Assembly (NCBI RefSeq): GCF_013314975.1
Contig: NZ_JABTYH010000020.1
Coordinates: 1-64,000 of the forward strand
Reading direction: 5' to 3'
Length of the DNA stretch: 64,000 nt
From: Pseudarthrobacter oxydans
GTDB taxonomy: Bacteria > Actinomycetota > Actinomycetes > Actinomycetales > Micrococcaceae
A model generated the notes under the pieces. That model was not told the DNA's origin. It worked only from the letters and a program-made list of their open reading frames with translations, and made no database searches. A program made the position numbers and the translations under genes. This document shows, in pieces, positions 45,570-53,028 of this stretch; the stretch's first letter is position 1; each line of letters starts with the position of its first letter.

Positions 45570-45833
45570 GTGGGACTGATTGACGATCTAAAGGGCAAGG
45601 CTCAGGGTCTCATCCGCGGCAACGAGCAGGCCATCAAGAACGGCATCAACAAGGCCGGTGATTTTGTGGACACCAAGACCGGAGGCAAGTACTCGGGCCA
45701 CGTCAACAAGGTCCAGGATGGCGCTTCCAAGCTCATTGACAAGAACGGCACCCCGGGACAGGCACCTGCCGCCGAGCAGGTTCCGCCGGTCACTCCCGTC
45801 AACCCGGTTCCGCCGGCTGACAGGACTCCGTAA
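45570..45833 (+). CDS. MT0933-like antitoxin family protein, no toxin partner
   Basis: The small protein of 87 residues starts at GTG 45570, with GGGAGG five bases upstream; an in-frame GTG two codons earlier fits less well. The sequence GLIDDLKGKAQGLIRGNEQA, NGINKAGDFVDTKTGGKY is the core of the MT0933/Rv0909-type family (PF14013), annotated as antitoxin from mycobacterial work. The last 25 residues are P/V/A-rich. No gene of toxin size follows: the next gene is a transporter 150 bases away. In many Actinobacteria this family occurs as a solo gene, so a stress-protein role is just as likely. Confidence 0.75.
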   Translation: MGLIDDLKGKAQGLIRGNEQAIKNGINKAGDFVDTKTGGKYSGHVNKVQDGASKLIDKNGTPGQAPAAEQVPPVTPVNPVPPADRTP

Positions 45834-45974
45834 ACAGGATTTGGCCAGGGTCTTGCCCTAGCACGTCAAGGGGGTGCAGGTCCCGCCGGGAGGCGGCACC
45901 TGCACCTTTGGCGTTTAAGCGGGACGTTCAGCCGGCATGCCAAGGCCGATTGAGGCTTCACGAAACAGGGCCGG

Positions 45975-45980
45975 TAACCT
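45975..45980 (+). promoter_or_regulatory. -10 box, probable leaderless benE-type mRNA
   Basis: TAACCT, six bases GCCCCT, then ATG 45987. A weak TTGAGG lies 19 bases upstream of the box. Confidence 0.55.
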
Positions 45981-45986
45981 GCCCCT

Positions 45987-47210
45987 ATGGCGAAGTCCCC
46001 CGCATATCCCACGGCACAGCAGTCACCCGGTCGGCACAAGCTCGATTCCCGCCCCGTTGTGGCTGGTATCGTCACCGCGCTGGTGGGCTTCACGTCCTCC
46101 TTCGCCGTGGTCCTGGCCGGGCTCAGGGCAGTGGGCGCCAGCCCCGCGCAGGCGGCGTCCGGACTGCTGGCACTGACCGTGGCCGTGGGCCTGGGGGTGC
46201 TCTGGCTTTCCTGGCGTTCCAAAGTGCCGGTGACCCTCGCCTGGTCCACGCCCGGCGCTGCCCTGCTGGCAACGTCCGGAACGGTCGACGGCGGGTGGCC
46301 GGCCGCCGTCGGGGCCTTCCTTGCCACCGGGGTGCTGATCGCCATGACCGGCCTGGTCCCGGCCCTGGGGCGGCTGATGGCAAGGATCCCGGCGACCCTT
46401 GCGCAGGCCATGCTCGCCGGCGTCCTGCTGCAGCTCTGCCTGGCACCGTTCAAGGCACTGGGGACAGTCCCGCTGTTCATTGCGCCGGTCATCCTGTGCT
46501 GGCTGCTGATGATGAAGTTGGCGCCCCGCTGGTCCGTCCCGGCAGCCCTGCTGGCGGCCCTGGCCGTTATCGGGATTTCCCTGGCCTCAGGGGGCACCTC
46601 CCTGGGGGAGGGCGAAATCCTTCCAGCCCTTGAATGGACCACGCCGGCCTTCAGCCTGCAGGCCATGGCGGGTATTGCGCTTCCGCTGTTTGTGGTGACG
46701 ATGGCATCGCAGAACGTCCCCGGCGTGGCAGTGCTCCGGTCTTTCGGCTATGACACCCCGTGGCGTCCCGCCATGCTGGTGACCGGTGCGGGCACCGCGG
46801 CAGCAGCGCCGTTCGGCGCCCACGCCATTAATCTCGCCGCGCTCAGCGCCGCCCTGGCAGCCGGTGAGGAGGCAGGGCTGGACCGGCACCGCCGGTGGGT
46901 GGCCGGCTTCACGTCCGGGCTTGCCTACCTTGTGCTGGCTGCGTTCTCCGCCGCGCTGGTGACCCTGGTGACGGCCGCACCGGCCGGCATGCTCGAAGCC
47001 GTGGCCGGCCTGGCACTCCTGGGGACCTTGGCCGGTGCCGTGTCAGCCGCGCTGGCCGATGCGGAGGACAGGATAGCCCCGGCCGTCACCTTCCTCATGG
47101 CGGCCTCGGGCCTTGCCTTCGCCGGTATTGGGTCGGCGTTTTGGGCACTCGCTGCCGGGCTGGCGGTCCGCCTGGTGCTAAGGCCGCGCAGTCCCGGAGC
47201 AACAGGCTGA
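45987..47210 (+). CDS. benE: benzoate/H+ symporter BenE-family protein
   Basis: The 407-residue integral membrane protein has about 11-12 membrane segments and the BenE layout: GIVTALVGFTSSFAVVLAGL at the start, then PGAALLATSG, FVVTMASQNVPGVAVLRSFG and PFGAHAINLAALSAAL. These are shared motifs of the BenE group of the nucleobase-cation/sulphate transporter superfamily. Known members take up benzoate with protons. No aromatic catabolic genes are near, so the real substrate is uncertain. Confidence 0.88.
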   Translation: MAKSPAYPTAQQSPGRHKLDSRPVVAGIVTALVGFTSSFAVVLAGLRAVGASPAQAASGLLALTVAVGLGVLWLSWRSKVPVTLAWSTPGAALLATSGTVDGGWPAAVGAFLATGVLIAMTGLVPALGRLMARIPATLAQAMLAGVLLQLCLAPFKALGTVPLFIAPVILCWLLMMKLAPRWSVPAALLAALAVIGISLASGGTSLGEGEILPALEWTTPAFSLQAMAGIALPLFVVTMASQNVPGVAVLRSFGYDTPWRPAMLVTGAGTAAAAPFGAHAINLAALSAALAAGEEAGLDRHRRWVAGFTSGLAYLVLAAFSAALVTLVTAAPAGMLEAVAGLALLGTLAGAVSAALADAEDRIAPAVTFLMAASGLAFAGIGSAFWALAAGLAVRLVLRPRSPGATG

Positions 47211-47226
47211 CCGGGCCGGACCGCCG

Positions 47227-48264
47227 CTAGGACGGTTCGTGGTTCTGGCCTTCGCGGGCCAGTGCGGTGAGCCTGGAAACGGCGCGGAAGTACTTCTTCA
47301 TGTAGCCGCCCGTCATCATTTCCTCCGTGAACAGCTGGTCGAACGGAACACCGCTGGCGAGGATGGGGACATCCTTGTCGTAAAGCCGGTCAGCAAGCAC
47401 CACGAACCTCAGCGCCACGGCCTGTTCGGTGATGGTGTGGACGTTGCGCCACACCACGCCGTCGATGCCGTCAATGAGCTGGCGGTAGCGGCTGGGGTGC
47501 ACGCCCGCCAGGTGATGGATCAGCGTGCTGAACTCGTCCTGGGCCACCGTCTTCCCATCGAACTCCGCCTTCATGTGCGAGGACAGTTCGCTGTTCTTCA
47601 GGGGCGCCGGCGCTGCGGGCAGTCCGCGGTGCCGGAAGTCTTCCCCGTCGATCCGGAGGACGTCGAACTGGTCCGCGAGGACCTGGATTTCACGCTGGAA
47701 GTCGACGGCTGCGAACCTGCCGTCGCCCAGCGATCCGGGCAGGGTGTTGGAGGTGGCTGCGAGCTTTACCCCGGCGTCAGCCAGTTCACGCATGAGCCGG
47801 GACATGAGGACGGTGTCGCCGGGATCGTCGAGCTCGAACTCATCGATGCACACAAGTTTGTAGCTGCTGAGCGCGTCTACCGTCTTGCGGAAGGACAGCG
47901 CACCCACCAGGTTGGTGTACTCCACGAAGGTGCCAAAAGCTTTGGGGCCGGGCGAGGCATGCCAGAGCGAGGCGAGCAGGTGCGTCTTGCCGACGCCGAA
48001 CCCGCCGTCGAGGTAGATTCCGGCGCGGGATTCGTCCTTCTTGGCGAAGAACTTCTTGAACAGTCCTCCCCCGCCCGCGGAGCCCACGCCGTCGGCAAAC
48101 CCCTCCAGCGCCCTGACGGCCGCAGACTGGCTGGGCTGCTTGGGATCGGGGCGGTAGCTGGAAAAGGAAACCTGGCCGAACCGCGGCGATGGATAGAAAC
48201 CTTTGAGGAGCTCATCCACCGAAACTGCCGGAGTGCGGGCGGCAAGCTGTTCGATCTGTACCAA
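47227..48264 (-). CDS. zapE: cell division protein ZapE (AFG1-like ATPase)
   Basis: The AAA-type ATPase has Walker A GGFGVGKTHLLASLW near 110, Walker B LVCIDEFELDD near 160, and LAATSNTLP and FHRIDGEDFRHR-like IDGEDFRHRG segments typical of ZapE/AFG1. I chose TTG 48264 (345 residues, VQIEQLAARTPAVSVDELL) because the family starts here; the frame stays open upstream without similarity. In E. coli ZapE acts at the Z ring under stress. It is convergent with the BenE gene, whose stop is 17 bases away. Confidence 0.88.
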   Translation of the reverse strand: MVQIEQLAARTPAVSVDELLKGFYPSPRFGQVSFSSYRPDPKQPSQSAAVRALEGFADGVGSAGGGGLFKKFFAKKDESRAGIYLDGGFGVGKTHLLASLWHASPGPKAFGTFVEYTNLVGALSFRKTVDALSSYKLVCIDEFELDDPGDTVLMSRLMRELADAGVKLAATSNTLPGSLGDGRFAAVDFQREIQVLADQFDVLRIDGEDFRHRGLPAAPAPLKNSELSSHMKAEFDGKTVAQDEFSTLIHHLAGVHPSRYRQLIDGIDGVVWRNVHTITEQAVALRFVVLADRLYDKDVPILASGVPFDQLFTEEMMTGGYMKKYFRAVSRLTALAREGQNHEPS

Positions 48265-48524
48265 GGGGGTCCGTTCTGCTGGTGGTTGGTCCCCAGAAAG
48301 AATACGGCAATGCGGCGCCCCGTTTCCGTCCCATGATGCGCCACGCATTGCTCCCGCATACTGCGTCACCGGTTCCGGCCAGCGCAGCGTGATGAAGGCA
48401 ACATTTCGTCCTGTTAACGGAATACGGACACCGGCCGGGGTGCTGGCTAGTGTGGAAGCAGGTCCCAATGCCGGCGCCGCCAGGTCCAGCAGGCTCCCCG
48501 TGTCCTCAATGAAAGGCCAAGATC

Positions 48525-49448
48525 ATGCCCTACCCCGTTGAACAGAACGAGAAGTTCGCAGCCTACGCCCACCCGGAACGGCTGGTGTCCACCGGGTGGC
48601 TCGCTGCCGCCATCGAAAGCGGCGCCGTCGCCAACGGTGAGCTGGTGGTGGTCGAATCTGATGAGGACGTGCTGCTTTACGAAACCGGGCACATCCCCGG
48701 CGCCGTGAAGATCGACTGGCACACCGACCTGAACGACGACGTCACCCGCGACTATGTGGACGGAGCCGCGTTCGCCGAGCTGGCGGCGTCGAAAGGCATC
48801 TCCCGTGACAGCACCGTGGTCATCTACGGGGACAAATCCAACTGGTGGGCTGCCTACGCCCTCTGGGTCTTCACGCTTTTTGGCCACCAGGACGTGCGCC
48901 TGCTGGACGGCGGCCGGGACAAGTGGATTGCCGAAGGGCGCGAACTCACCAGGGAGAAGCCGGCCCCGGCCAGGGGTGACTACCCCGTCGTCGAGCGCAA
49001 CGACGCCCCCATCCGTGCCTTCAAGGAGGACGTCCTTGCCCACCTGGGCAAGCCGCTCATCGACGTCCGCTCCCCCGAGGAATACACGGGCCAGCGCACG
49101 CACATGCCGGCGTACCCGGAGGAGGGCGCCCTCCGCGGCGGCCACATTCCCACGGCTGCCTCCATCCCCTGGGCGCGCGCCGCCGCAGAGGACGGCACCT
49201 ACCGCAGCCGTGCGGAACTTGAGGCCCTCTACCTCGGCGAAGCCGGGCTGGCCGAAGGCGACGACGTTGTGGCGTACTGCCGCATCGGTGAGCGTTCCAG
49301 CCACACCTGGTTCGCCCTCAAGTACCTCCTGGGCTTCGATTCCGTCCGCAACTACGACGGTTCCTGGACCGAATGGGGCAACGCCGTGCGGGTGCCGATC
49401 GCCAAGGGCGCAGAGCGCGGTTCTGTTCCTGTTGCCGTCGGATCCTGA
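48525..49448 (+). CDS. sulfurtransferase (two rhodanese domains)
   Basis: The 307-residue protein transfers sulfane sulfur, classically from thiosulfate. The N-terminal rhodanese domain (about 15-140) has [10 protein letters not shown] and [18 protein letters not shown] and is inactive. The C-terminal domain carries the active Cys in [19 protein letters not shown] near 250. The order matches CysA-type thiosulfate sulfurtransferases of Actinobacteria. AAAGG precedes ATG 48525 by eight bases. SufE follows 38 bases downstream, so both may serve sulfur delivery to iron-sulphur clusters. Confidence 0.93.
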   Translation: MPYPVEQNEKFAAYAHPERLVSTGWLAAAIESGAVANGELVVVESDEDVLLYETGHIPGAVKIDWHTDLNDDVTRDYVDGAAFAELAASKGISRDSTVVIYGDKSNWWAAYALWVFTLFGHQDVRLLDGGRDKWIAEGRELTREKPAPARGDYPVVERNDAPIRAFKEDVLAHLGKPLIDVRSPEEYTGQRTHMPAYPEEGALRGGHIPTAASIPWARAAAEDGTYRSRAELEALYLGEAGLAEGDDVVAYCRIGERSSHTWFALKYLLGFDSVRNYDGSWTEWGNAVRVPIAKGAERGSVPVAVGS

Positions 49449-49473
49449 CGCGGCCCGTGCCGCAGCAATTGCG

Positions 49474-49479
49474 TAGACT
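49474..49479 (+). promoter_or_regulatory. -10 box, probable leaderless sufE mRNA
   Basis: TAGACT, seven bases TGAACCG, then ATG 49487, with no ribosome site. Confidence 0.6.
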
Positions 49480-49486
49480 TGAACCG

Positions 49487-49945
49487 ATGACTACTCAAGC
49501 CTTGCCTTCCGCCCTCGCGGCCATCGTGGACGATTTCCAGGCCATGTCCGAACCCGAGCGGCTGCAGCTGCTGCTGGAATTCTCCGAGGGCCTGCCGGAA
49601 CTTCCGGACCGGCTCAAGGACCACCCTGAGCTGCTGGAGCAGGTGGTGGAGTGCCAGTCGCCGCTCTTCCTCACTATCGAGACGGAGAACGACGGCGGCC
49701 CGGCCGGCGCCGTGCGCTTGTTCTTCAAGGCTCCCGCAGAGGCCCCGACAACGCGGGGGTTCGCCGGCGTGCTGCACGAGGGCTTGGACGGGTTGTCCGC
49801 GGAAGAGATCCTCTCCGTCCCGGACGACATGCCTGAACTCCTCGGACTCACCCGGGCCATCACGCCCCTCCGCATGCGCGGCATGACCGCCATGCTGGGA
49901 AGGATCAAGCGCAAGGTCGCTGCCGCGTCCGGCGTGCGCTCCTAG
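49487..49945 (+). CDS. sufE: SufE-family sulfur acceptor protein
   Basis: The 152-residue protein accepts sulfur from a cysteine desulfurase for iron-sulphur cluster assembly. It has FQAMSEPERLQLLLEFSEGL, LPELPDRLKDHPELLEQVVE and CQSPLFLTIE with the sulfur-accepting Cys near 62, then GFAGVLHEGLDGLSAEEIL. ATG 49487 is chosen because the frame upstream belongs to the sulfurtransferase end and a TAGACT box lies directly before it. The suf operon itself is not in the window. Confidence 0.93.
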   Translation: MTTQALPSALAAIVDDFQAMSEPERLQLLLEFSEGLPELPDRLKDHPELLEQVVECQSPLFLTIETENDGGPAGAVRLFFKAPAEAPTTRGFAGVLHEGLDGLSAEEILSVPDDMPELLGLTRAITPLRMRGMTAMLGRIKRKVAAASGVRS

Positions 49946-49965
49946 CCGCAGCCCGGACCAGCATT

Positions 49966-50463
49966 ATGGCCCGCAGGAACGCATCACAGGGAACCCCGGC
50001 AACAGCGGCGCTGACCGCGGCCGGGGTTCCGTTCGTGCTGCACCCCTACACGCACGATCCGACCGCCGCCAGCTACGGGGCGGAGGCGGCCGAGGCCCTC
50101 GGCATTGATCCCTCACGGGTTTTCAAGACGCTGATGGTTGAGGTGGAGGGCCGGCTGGCCGTGGGCATCGTCCCGGTCAGCGGAACCCTGGACCTCAAGG
50201 CGCTGGCCACCGCCCTCGGGGCCAAGAAAGCGGCAATGGCAGATCCGGCGGCAGCCCAACGGCGCACGGGCTACGTACTGGGAGGCATCTCCCCGCTCGG
50301 CCAGCGGCAGCCCTCCCCCACCGTCCTGGACTCAAGTGCCCTGGCCCTGGAGACCCTGCTGGTCTCCGGCGGAAAGCGCGGCCTGGACATCGAACTGGCA
50401 CCGGCTGACCTGGTCCGCCTCACCCAGGCAGTGACAGCACCGATCGGTACGCCGGCCGCCTGA
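49966..50463 (+). CDS. ybaK: Cys-tRNA(Pro) deacylase YbaK/EbsC
   Basis: This 165-residue editing protein hydrolyses Cys-tRNA(Pro) and related mischarged tRNAs. It has PFVLHPYTHDP, GIDPSRVFKTLMVEVEG with the conserved Lys, the VGIVPVSGTLDLKALATALG segment, RTGYVLGGISPLGQ, and GGKRGLDIELAP. The length is normal. It starts 20 bases after sufE with no clear ribosome site, so it probably shares the sufE transcript. Confidence 0.94.
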   Translation: MARRNASQGTPATAALTAAGVPFVLHPYTHDPTAASYGAEAAEALGIDPSRVFKTLMVEVEGRLAVGIVPVSGTLDLKALATALGAKKAAMADPAAAQRRTGYVLGGISPLGQRQPSPTVLDSSALALETLLVSGGKRGLDIELAPADLVRLTQAVTAPIGTPAA

Positions 50464-50469
50464 CCAGGC

Positions 50470-51744
50470 TCAGGAACTGGCCGGGGCCAGCGCGCCCGGA
50501 TTCAGCCTGGGCGCCAGCTGCTGCCGCAGCCACGCCTTGACCAGGCTTTCCCACCGCTCCGGATCGACGTTCCATTCCTTGGTGTGCCGTGCCTGGTGGA
50601 AGGGCTCGAAGGTCACCATCTCCGGGTTCCGCTCGGCGAGCAGGGCCGAGGGCCCGTACGGCACGTATTCGTCGTCGACACTGTGCAGCACCAGCGTGGG
50701 CGTGCGGAGTTCCACTGCACGGGACACCCAGTCCATCGCCTTCAGGTCCACCGGGGCAGACAATCCCGTGAGGCGCCTCCCCAGGGGATGCCCCAGCATG
50801 AGTTGGCCATACCGGCCCACCAGGGAGGGAATCCTGTTCAGCTGTGCATGGTGGGCCAGGACGTTCACCCAGTCGGTGACGGGCGCATCGAGCACCATCG
50901 CCCGGATCAGGTGCCGGCAGCGGGAAAGGTCGGCCGCCTGCAGGCAGATGGCGCCGCCCATCGACCAGCCGAACAGCACGATTTCTTCCGCACCGTTGGC
51001 CAGTGCGTACTCGATCGCCGCCTCGACGTCACGCCATTCCGTGGAACCCAGGCCGTACCGGCCGTCGTCGGCGGAGGGGGCAAGGCCGTCGTTGCGGTAG
51101 GACACCAGGAGGCTGGTCAGCCCCAGCTCCAAAGCGGGGCCTACGGCGCGCAGCGCCTCCTGGCGCGTGGCTCCGCGTCCGTGCACCATGACCGCCCAGG
51201 TCCGGGCCGTCCCGCCGGCCCGGACAAGCCACGCCGGGGCCTGCCCCCGGTCAACGTCAATCATGACCTCCTCATACGGCAGTCCGACGGCGGCGGGGTC
51301 CGGATGGACAGCTCCGCTCCACCAGCCGCGGCGGGCGGTGGAGAGGTCCCCGGAGTAGACCGCCTCAACGTCCCGCAGGACGGTCCGCTCGGCGGGCGAA
51401 TAGGAGACGATGCGGCCGATCCGCGCGTGCCCTTTGCCGCCGTCGAAGAAGAACCCGTAAACACCGTCCACCGTGGTGTCGTCCGAGGCGGCGAAGATCG
51501 CCTGCTGCCGCTGGCCGTCCCTGATGAGCGCGAGCATCTCCTGGTCTGCTGCCCGCTGCCGTGCCGGTGTGATGACCCGCCGCGCGAAGTACACCGCGAG
51601 CGCCGATGACCCCGTGGCCAGGAGCCCTGCCACGCTTCCTCCGCCGATCGCTCCGCCGATTGCCCATTTGGCCCGCAGCGACATCCCCCCGGAATCGGGG
51701 CTGGTCTGGACGGGGGCGGGGCGGGTTCGCTGGAAAGATGCCAT
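50470..51744 (-). CDS. membrane-anchored alpha/beta hydrolase
   Basis: The 424-residue protein has one N-terminal membrane segment (AIGGAIGGGSVAGLLATGSS near 30), an unassigned region (about 60-165), and a C-terminal alpha/beta hydrolase domain. The domain shows the oxyanion region VMVHGRGATRQEAL, nucleophile elbow LFGWSMGGA near 281, acid VHSVDDEYVPYG and His in FHQARHTKEW. ATG 51744 is followed by MASFQRTRP. The domain probably faces outside. Substrate unknown; esterase or peptidase of the S9-like type is possible. It is convergent with ybaK, six bases apart. Confidence 0.82.
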   Translation of the reverse strand: MASFQRTRPAPVQTSPDSGGMSLRAKWAIGGAIGGGSVAGLLATGSSALAVYFARRVITPARQRAADQEMLALIRDGQRQQAIFAASDDTTVDGVYGFFFDGGKGHARIGRIVSYSPAERTVLRDVEAVYSGDLSTARRGWWSGAVHPDPAAVGLPYEEVMIDVDRGQAPAWLVRAGGTARTWAVMVHGRGATRQEALRAVGPALELGLTSLLVSYRNDGLAPSADDGRYGLGSTEWRDVEAAIEYALANGAEEIVLFGWSMGGAICLQAADLSRCRHLIRAMVLDAPVTDWVNVLAHHAQLNRIPSLVGRYGQLMLGHPLGRRLTGLSAPVDLKAMDWVSRAVELRTPTLVLHSVDDEYVPYGPSALLAERNPEMVTFEPFHQARHTKEWNVDPERWESLVKAWLRQQLAPRLNPGALAPASS

Positions 51745-51856
51745 GAAACTATTCTTACCGGCCCGGGACGGATGCCCGCATCCGCCGCGTGCGGTCATGG
51801 CCTCCCGGCACCTTCGGACGGGCGCGGCTGCCACTGCGCAGGCAGCGCTGCAGGAC

Positions 51857-51862
51857 TAGGCT
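51857..51862 (+). promoter_or_regulatory. -10 box, probable leaderless mRNA
   Basis: TAGGCT, six bases AGGGCC, then ATG 51869. AGGG is too close to the ATG for a good ribosome site. Confidence 0.5.
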
Positions 51863-51868
51863 AGGGCC

Positions 51869-52360
51869 ATGAGTGAACCCATCGTCATCCTGACCGAAGA
51901 ACCCCTGGGGGCGGACGACCGCCTGAACATCGAACGCCTCGTGGACGGCGCGGATACCCGCCTGGTTGTCCTGGTGCCGGCAAACACCGAGCGGCACCTG
52001 CTGGTGGACTTCCTCGAGAACCTTTCGCTGCTGGACATCGCCAAGGCCTTCCGGGAGTTGACCTCCCACGCTCCGGATCCCACCCAGGAACGTGCCAAGG
52101 CCGCCGAGACCCTGTCCGTGTCCCTTGCGGCCCTGGAAGGACTGGGTTCAGGCGTCACGGGGGAAGTCGTGGACGGCGGCGCTGTCAGTGGCCTGGTCTC
52201 GAAAGTACGTGAGACCGGCGCTGCGCAGGCAGTAGTGATTACCCGGCCGCACGCCGTGGCAGACACGTTCCACACGGACTGGGCCAACAAGGCACAGGAC
52301 CAGCTGGGAGTACCCGTACTGCACCTGTACGCGGGATCGGGATTTATTGGCGACTCGTGA
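51869..52360 (+). CDS. uncharacterised 163-residue protein coupled to msrB
   Basis: I do not recognise a family with certainty. It alternates beta strands and helices: IVILTEEPLGADDRLNIERL, RLVVLVPANTER, a helical acidic middle, QAVVITRPHAVAD and LGVPVLHLYAGSGFIGD. This suggests a small Rossmann-like or universal-stress-like fold. It has no cysteine, no signal peptide and no membrane segment. Its stop overlaps the msrB start as GTGA, so the two proteins are made together, and a role in oxidative stress repair is a reasonable guess from context. Confidence 0.7.
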   Translation: MSEPIVILTEEPLGADDRLNIERLVDGADTRLVVLVPANTERHLLVDFLENLSLLDIAKAFRELTSHAPDPTQERAKAAETLSVSLAALEGLGSGVTGEVVDGGAVSGLVSKVRETGAAQAVVITRPHAVADTFHTDWANKAQDQLGVPVLHLYAGSGFIGDS

Positions 52361-52884
52361 GCGTTGACAAGGCTATGAGCATCTTCGGAAACAGCATCTT
52401 CGGACACAAGGCCCCCGACACAGCTCCGGAAGCGGCATCCGCTGTGGGCGGCAAGGGCGCTGAAAAGACCGATGCCCAATGGCGTGAGGAGCTCACGCCC
52501 GAGGAATACCATGTGCTCCGCCAGGCGGGGACCGAGCGTCCGTACACCGGTGAATACTGGGACACCCACACAGCCGGCGTCTACCAGTGCCGCGCGTGTG
52601 GAACAGAACTTTTCACCAGCAAGGAAAAGTTCGATTCCCACTGCGGATGGCCGTCCTTCTGGGCCCCGCTCGCTGAGGGGAACGTCCGCTACATCCACGA
52701 CCGCACCTTGGGGATGGACCGGGTGGAGGTCCGCTGCGCATCGTGTGATTCCCATTTGGGCCATGTGTTCGAAGGCGAGGGTTTCGGAACCCCTACGGAC
52801 CAGCGTTACTGCATCAACTCCATTTCGATCCGGCTGGTCCCGCAGGAGGATGCGCAGGTCAGCGGAACGGAAGCGGAGAACTGA
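52357..52884 (+). CDS. msrB: peptide-methionine (R)-S-oxide reductase
   Basis: MsrB repairs oxidised methionine in proteins. GTG 52357 (175 residues) overlaps the upstream stop; ATG 52375 is an alternative. After a 45-residue variable leader the domain shows LTPEEYHVLRQAGTERPYTG, zinc cysteines CRACG and CASCD, HCGWPSFW, and the catalytic Cys in RYCINSISIRL. The leader is longer than usual and has no export signal. Confidence 0.95.
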   Translation: MSVDKAMSIFGNSIFGHKAPDTAPEAASAVGGKGAEKTDAQWREELTPEEYHVLRQAGTERPYTGEYWDTHTAGVYQCRACGTELFTSKEKFDSHCGWPSFWAPLAEGNVRYIHDRTLGMDRVEVRCASCDSHLGHVFEGEGFGTPTDQRYCINSISIRLVPQEDAQVSGTEAEN

Positions 52885-52927
52885 TCCCCCAGCTGCGGGC
52901 CTCCTCCCGTGGCAGATTGGGCACCTG

Positions 52928-52948
52928 AGCCTAACGCTTTCTTAGGCT
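52928..52948. promoter_or_regulatory. AGCCTAA/TTAGGCT inverted repeat
   Basis: AGCCTAA (52928-52934) and TTAGGCT (52942-52948) are perfect arms seven bases apart. They resemble half-sites of DtxR/IdeR iron boxes (TTAGG type), but the full 19-base consensus is not met. It lies about 80 bases before the DUF6421 gene. Confidence 0.35.
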
Positions 52949-52973
52949 AAGACCCTTTCGGCATTAGCCCTGC

Positions 52974-53013
52974 TGGTTGCTTGCTACGCTCGGCATGAGG
53001 TAGCAAGCAACCA
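52974..53013. promoter_or_regulatory. 14-bp inverted repeat before DUF6421
   Basis: TGGTTGCTTGCTAC (52974-52987) is exactly complementary to 53000-53013, with a 12-base spacer. It ends two bases before the ribosome site AAAGG of the DUF6421 gene. It may be an operator or a hairpin in the mRNA leader that controls translation. Confidence 0.65.
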
Positions 53014-53028
53014 GAAAGGCAGCCGACG

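Noticed and set aside
45570..47210. Toxin-antitoxin operon
   Set aside because: The gene after the antitoxin-like gene is a transporter with its own promoter, and no small toxin-like frame lies between.
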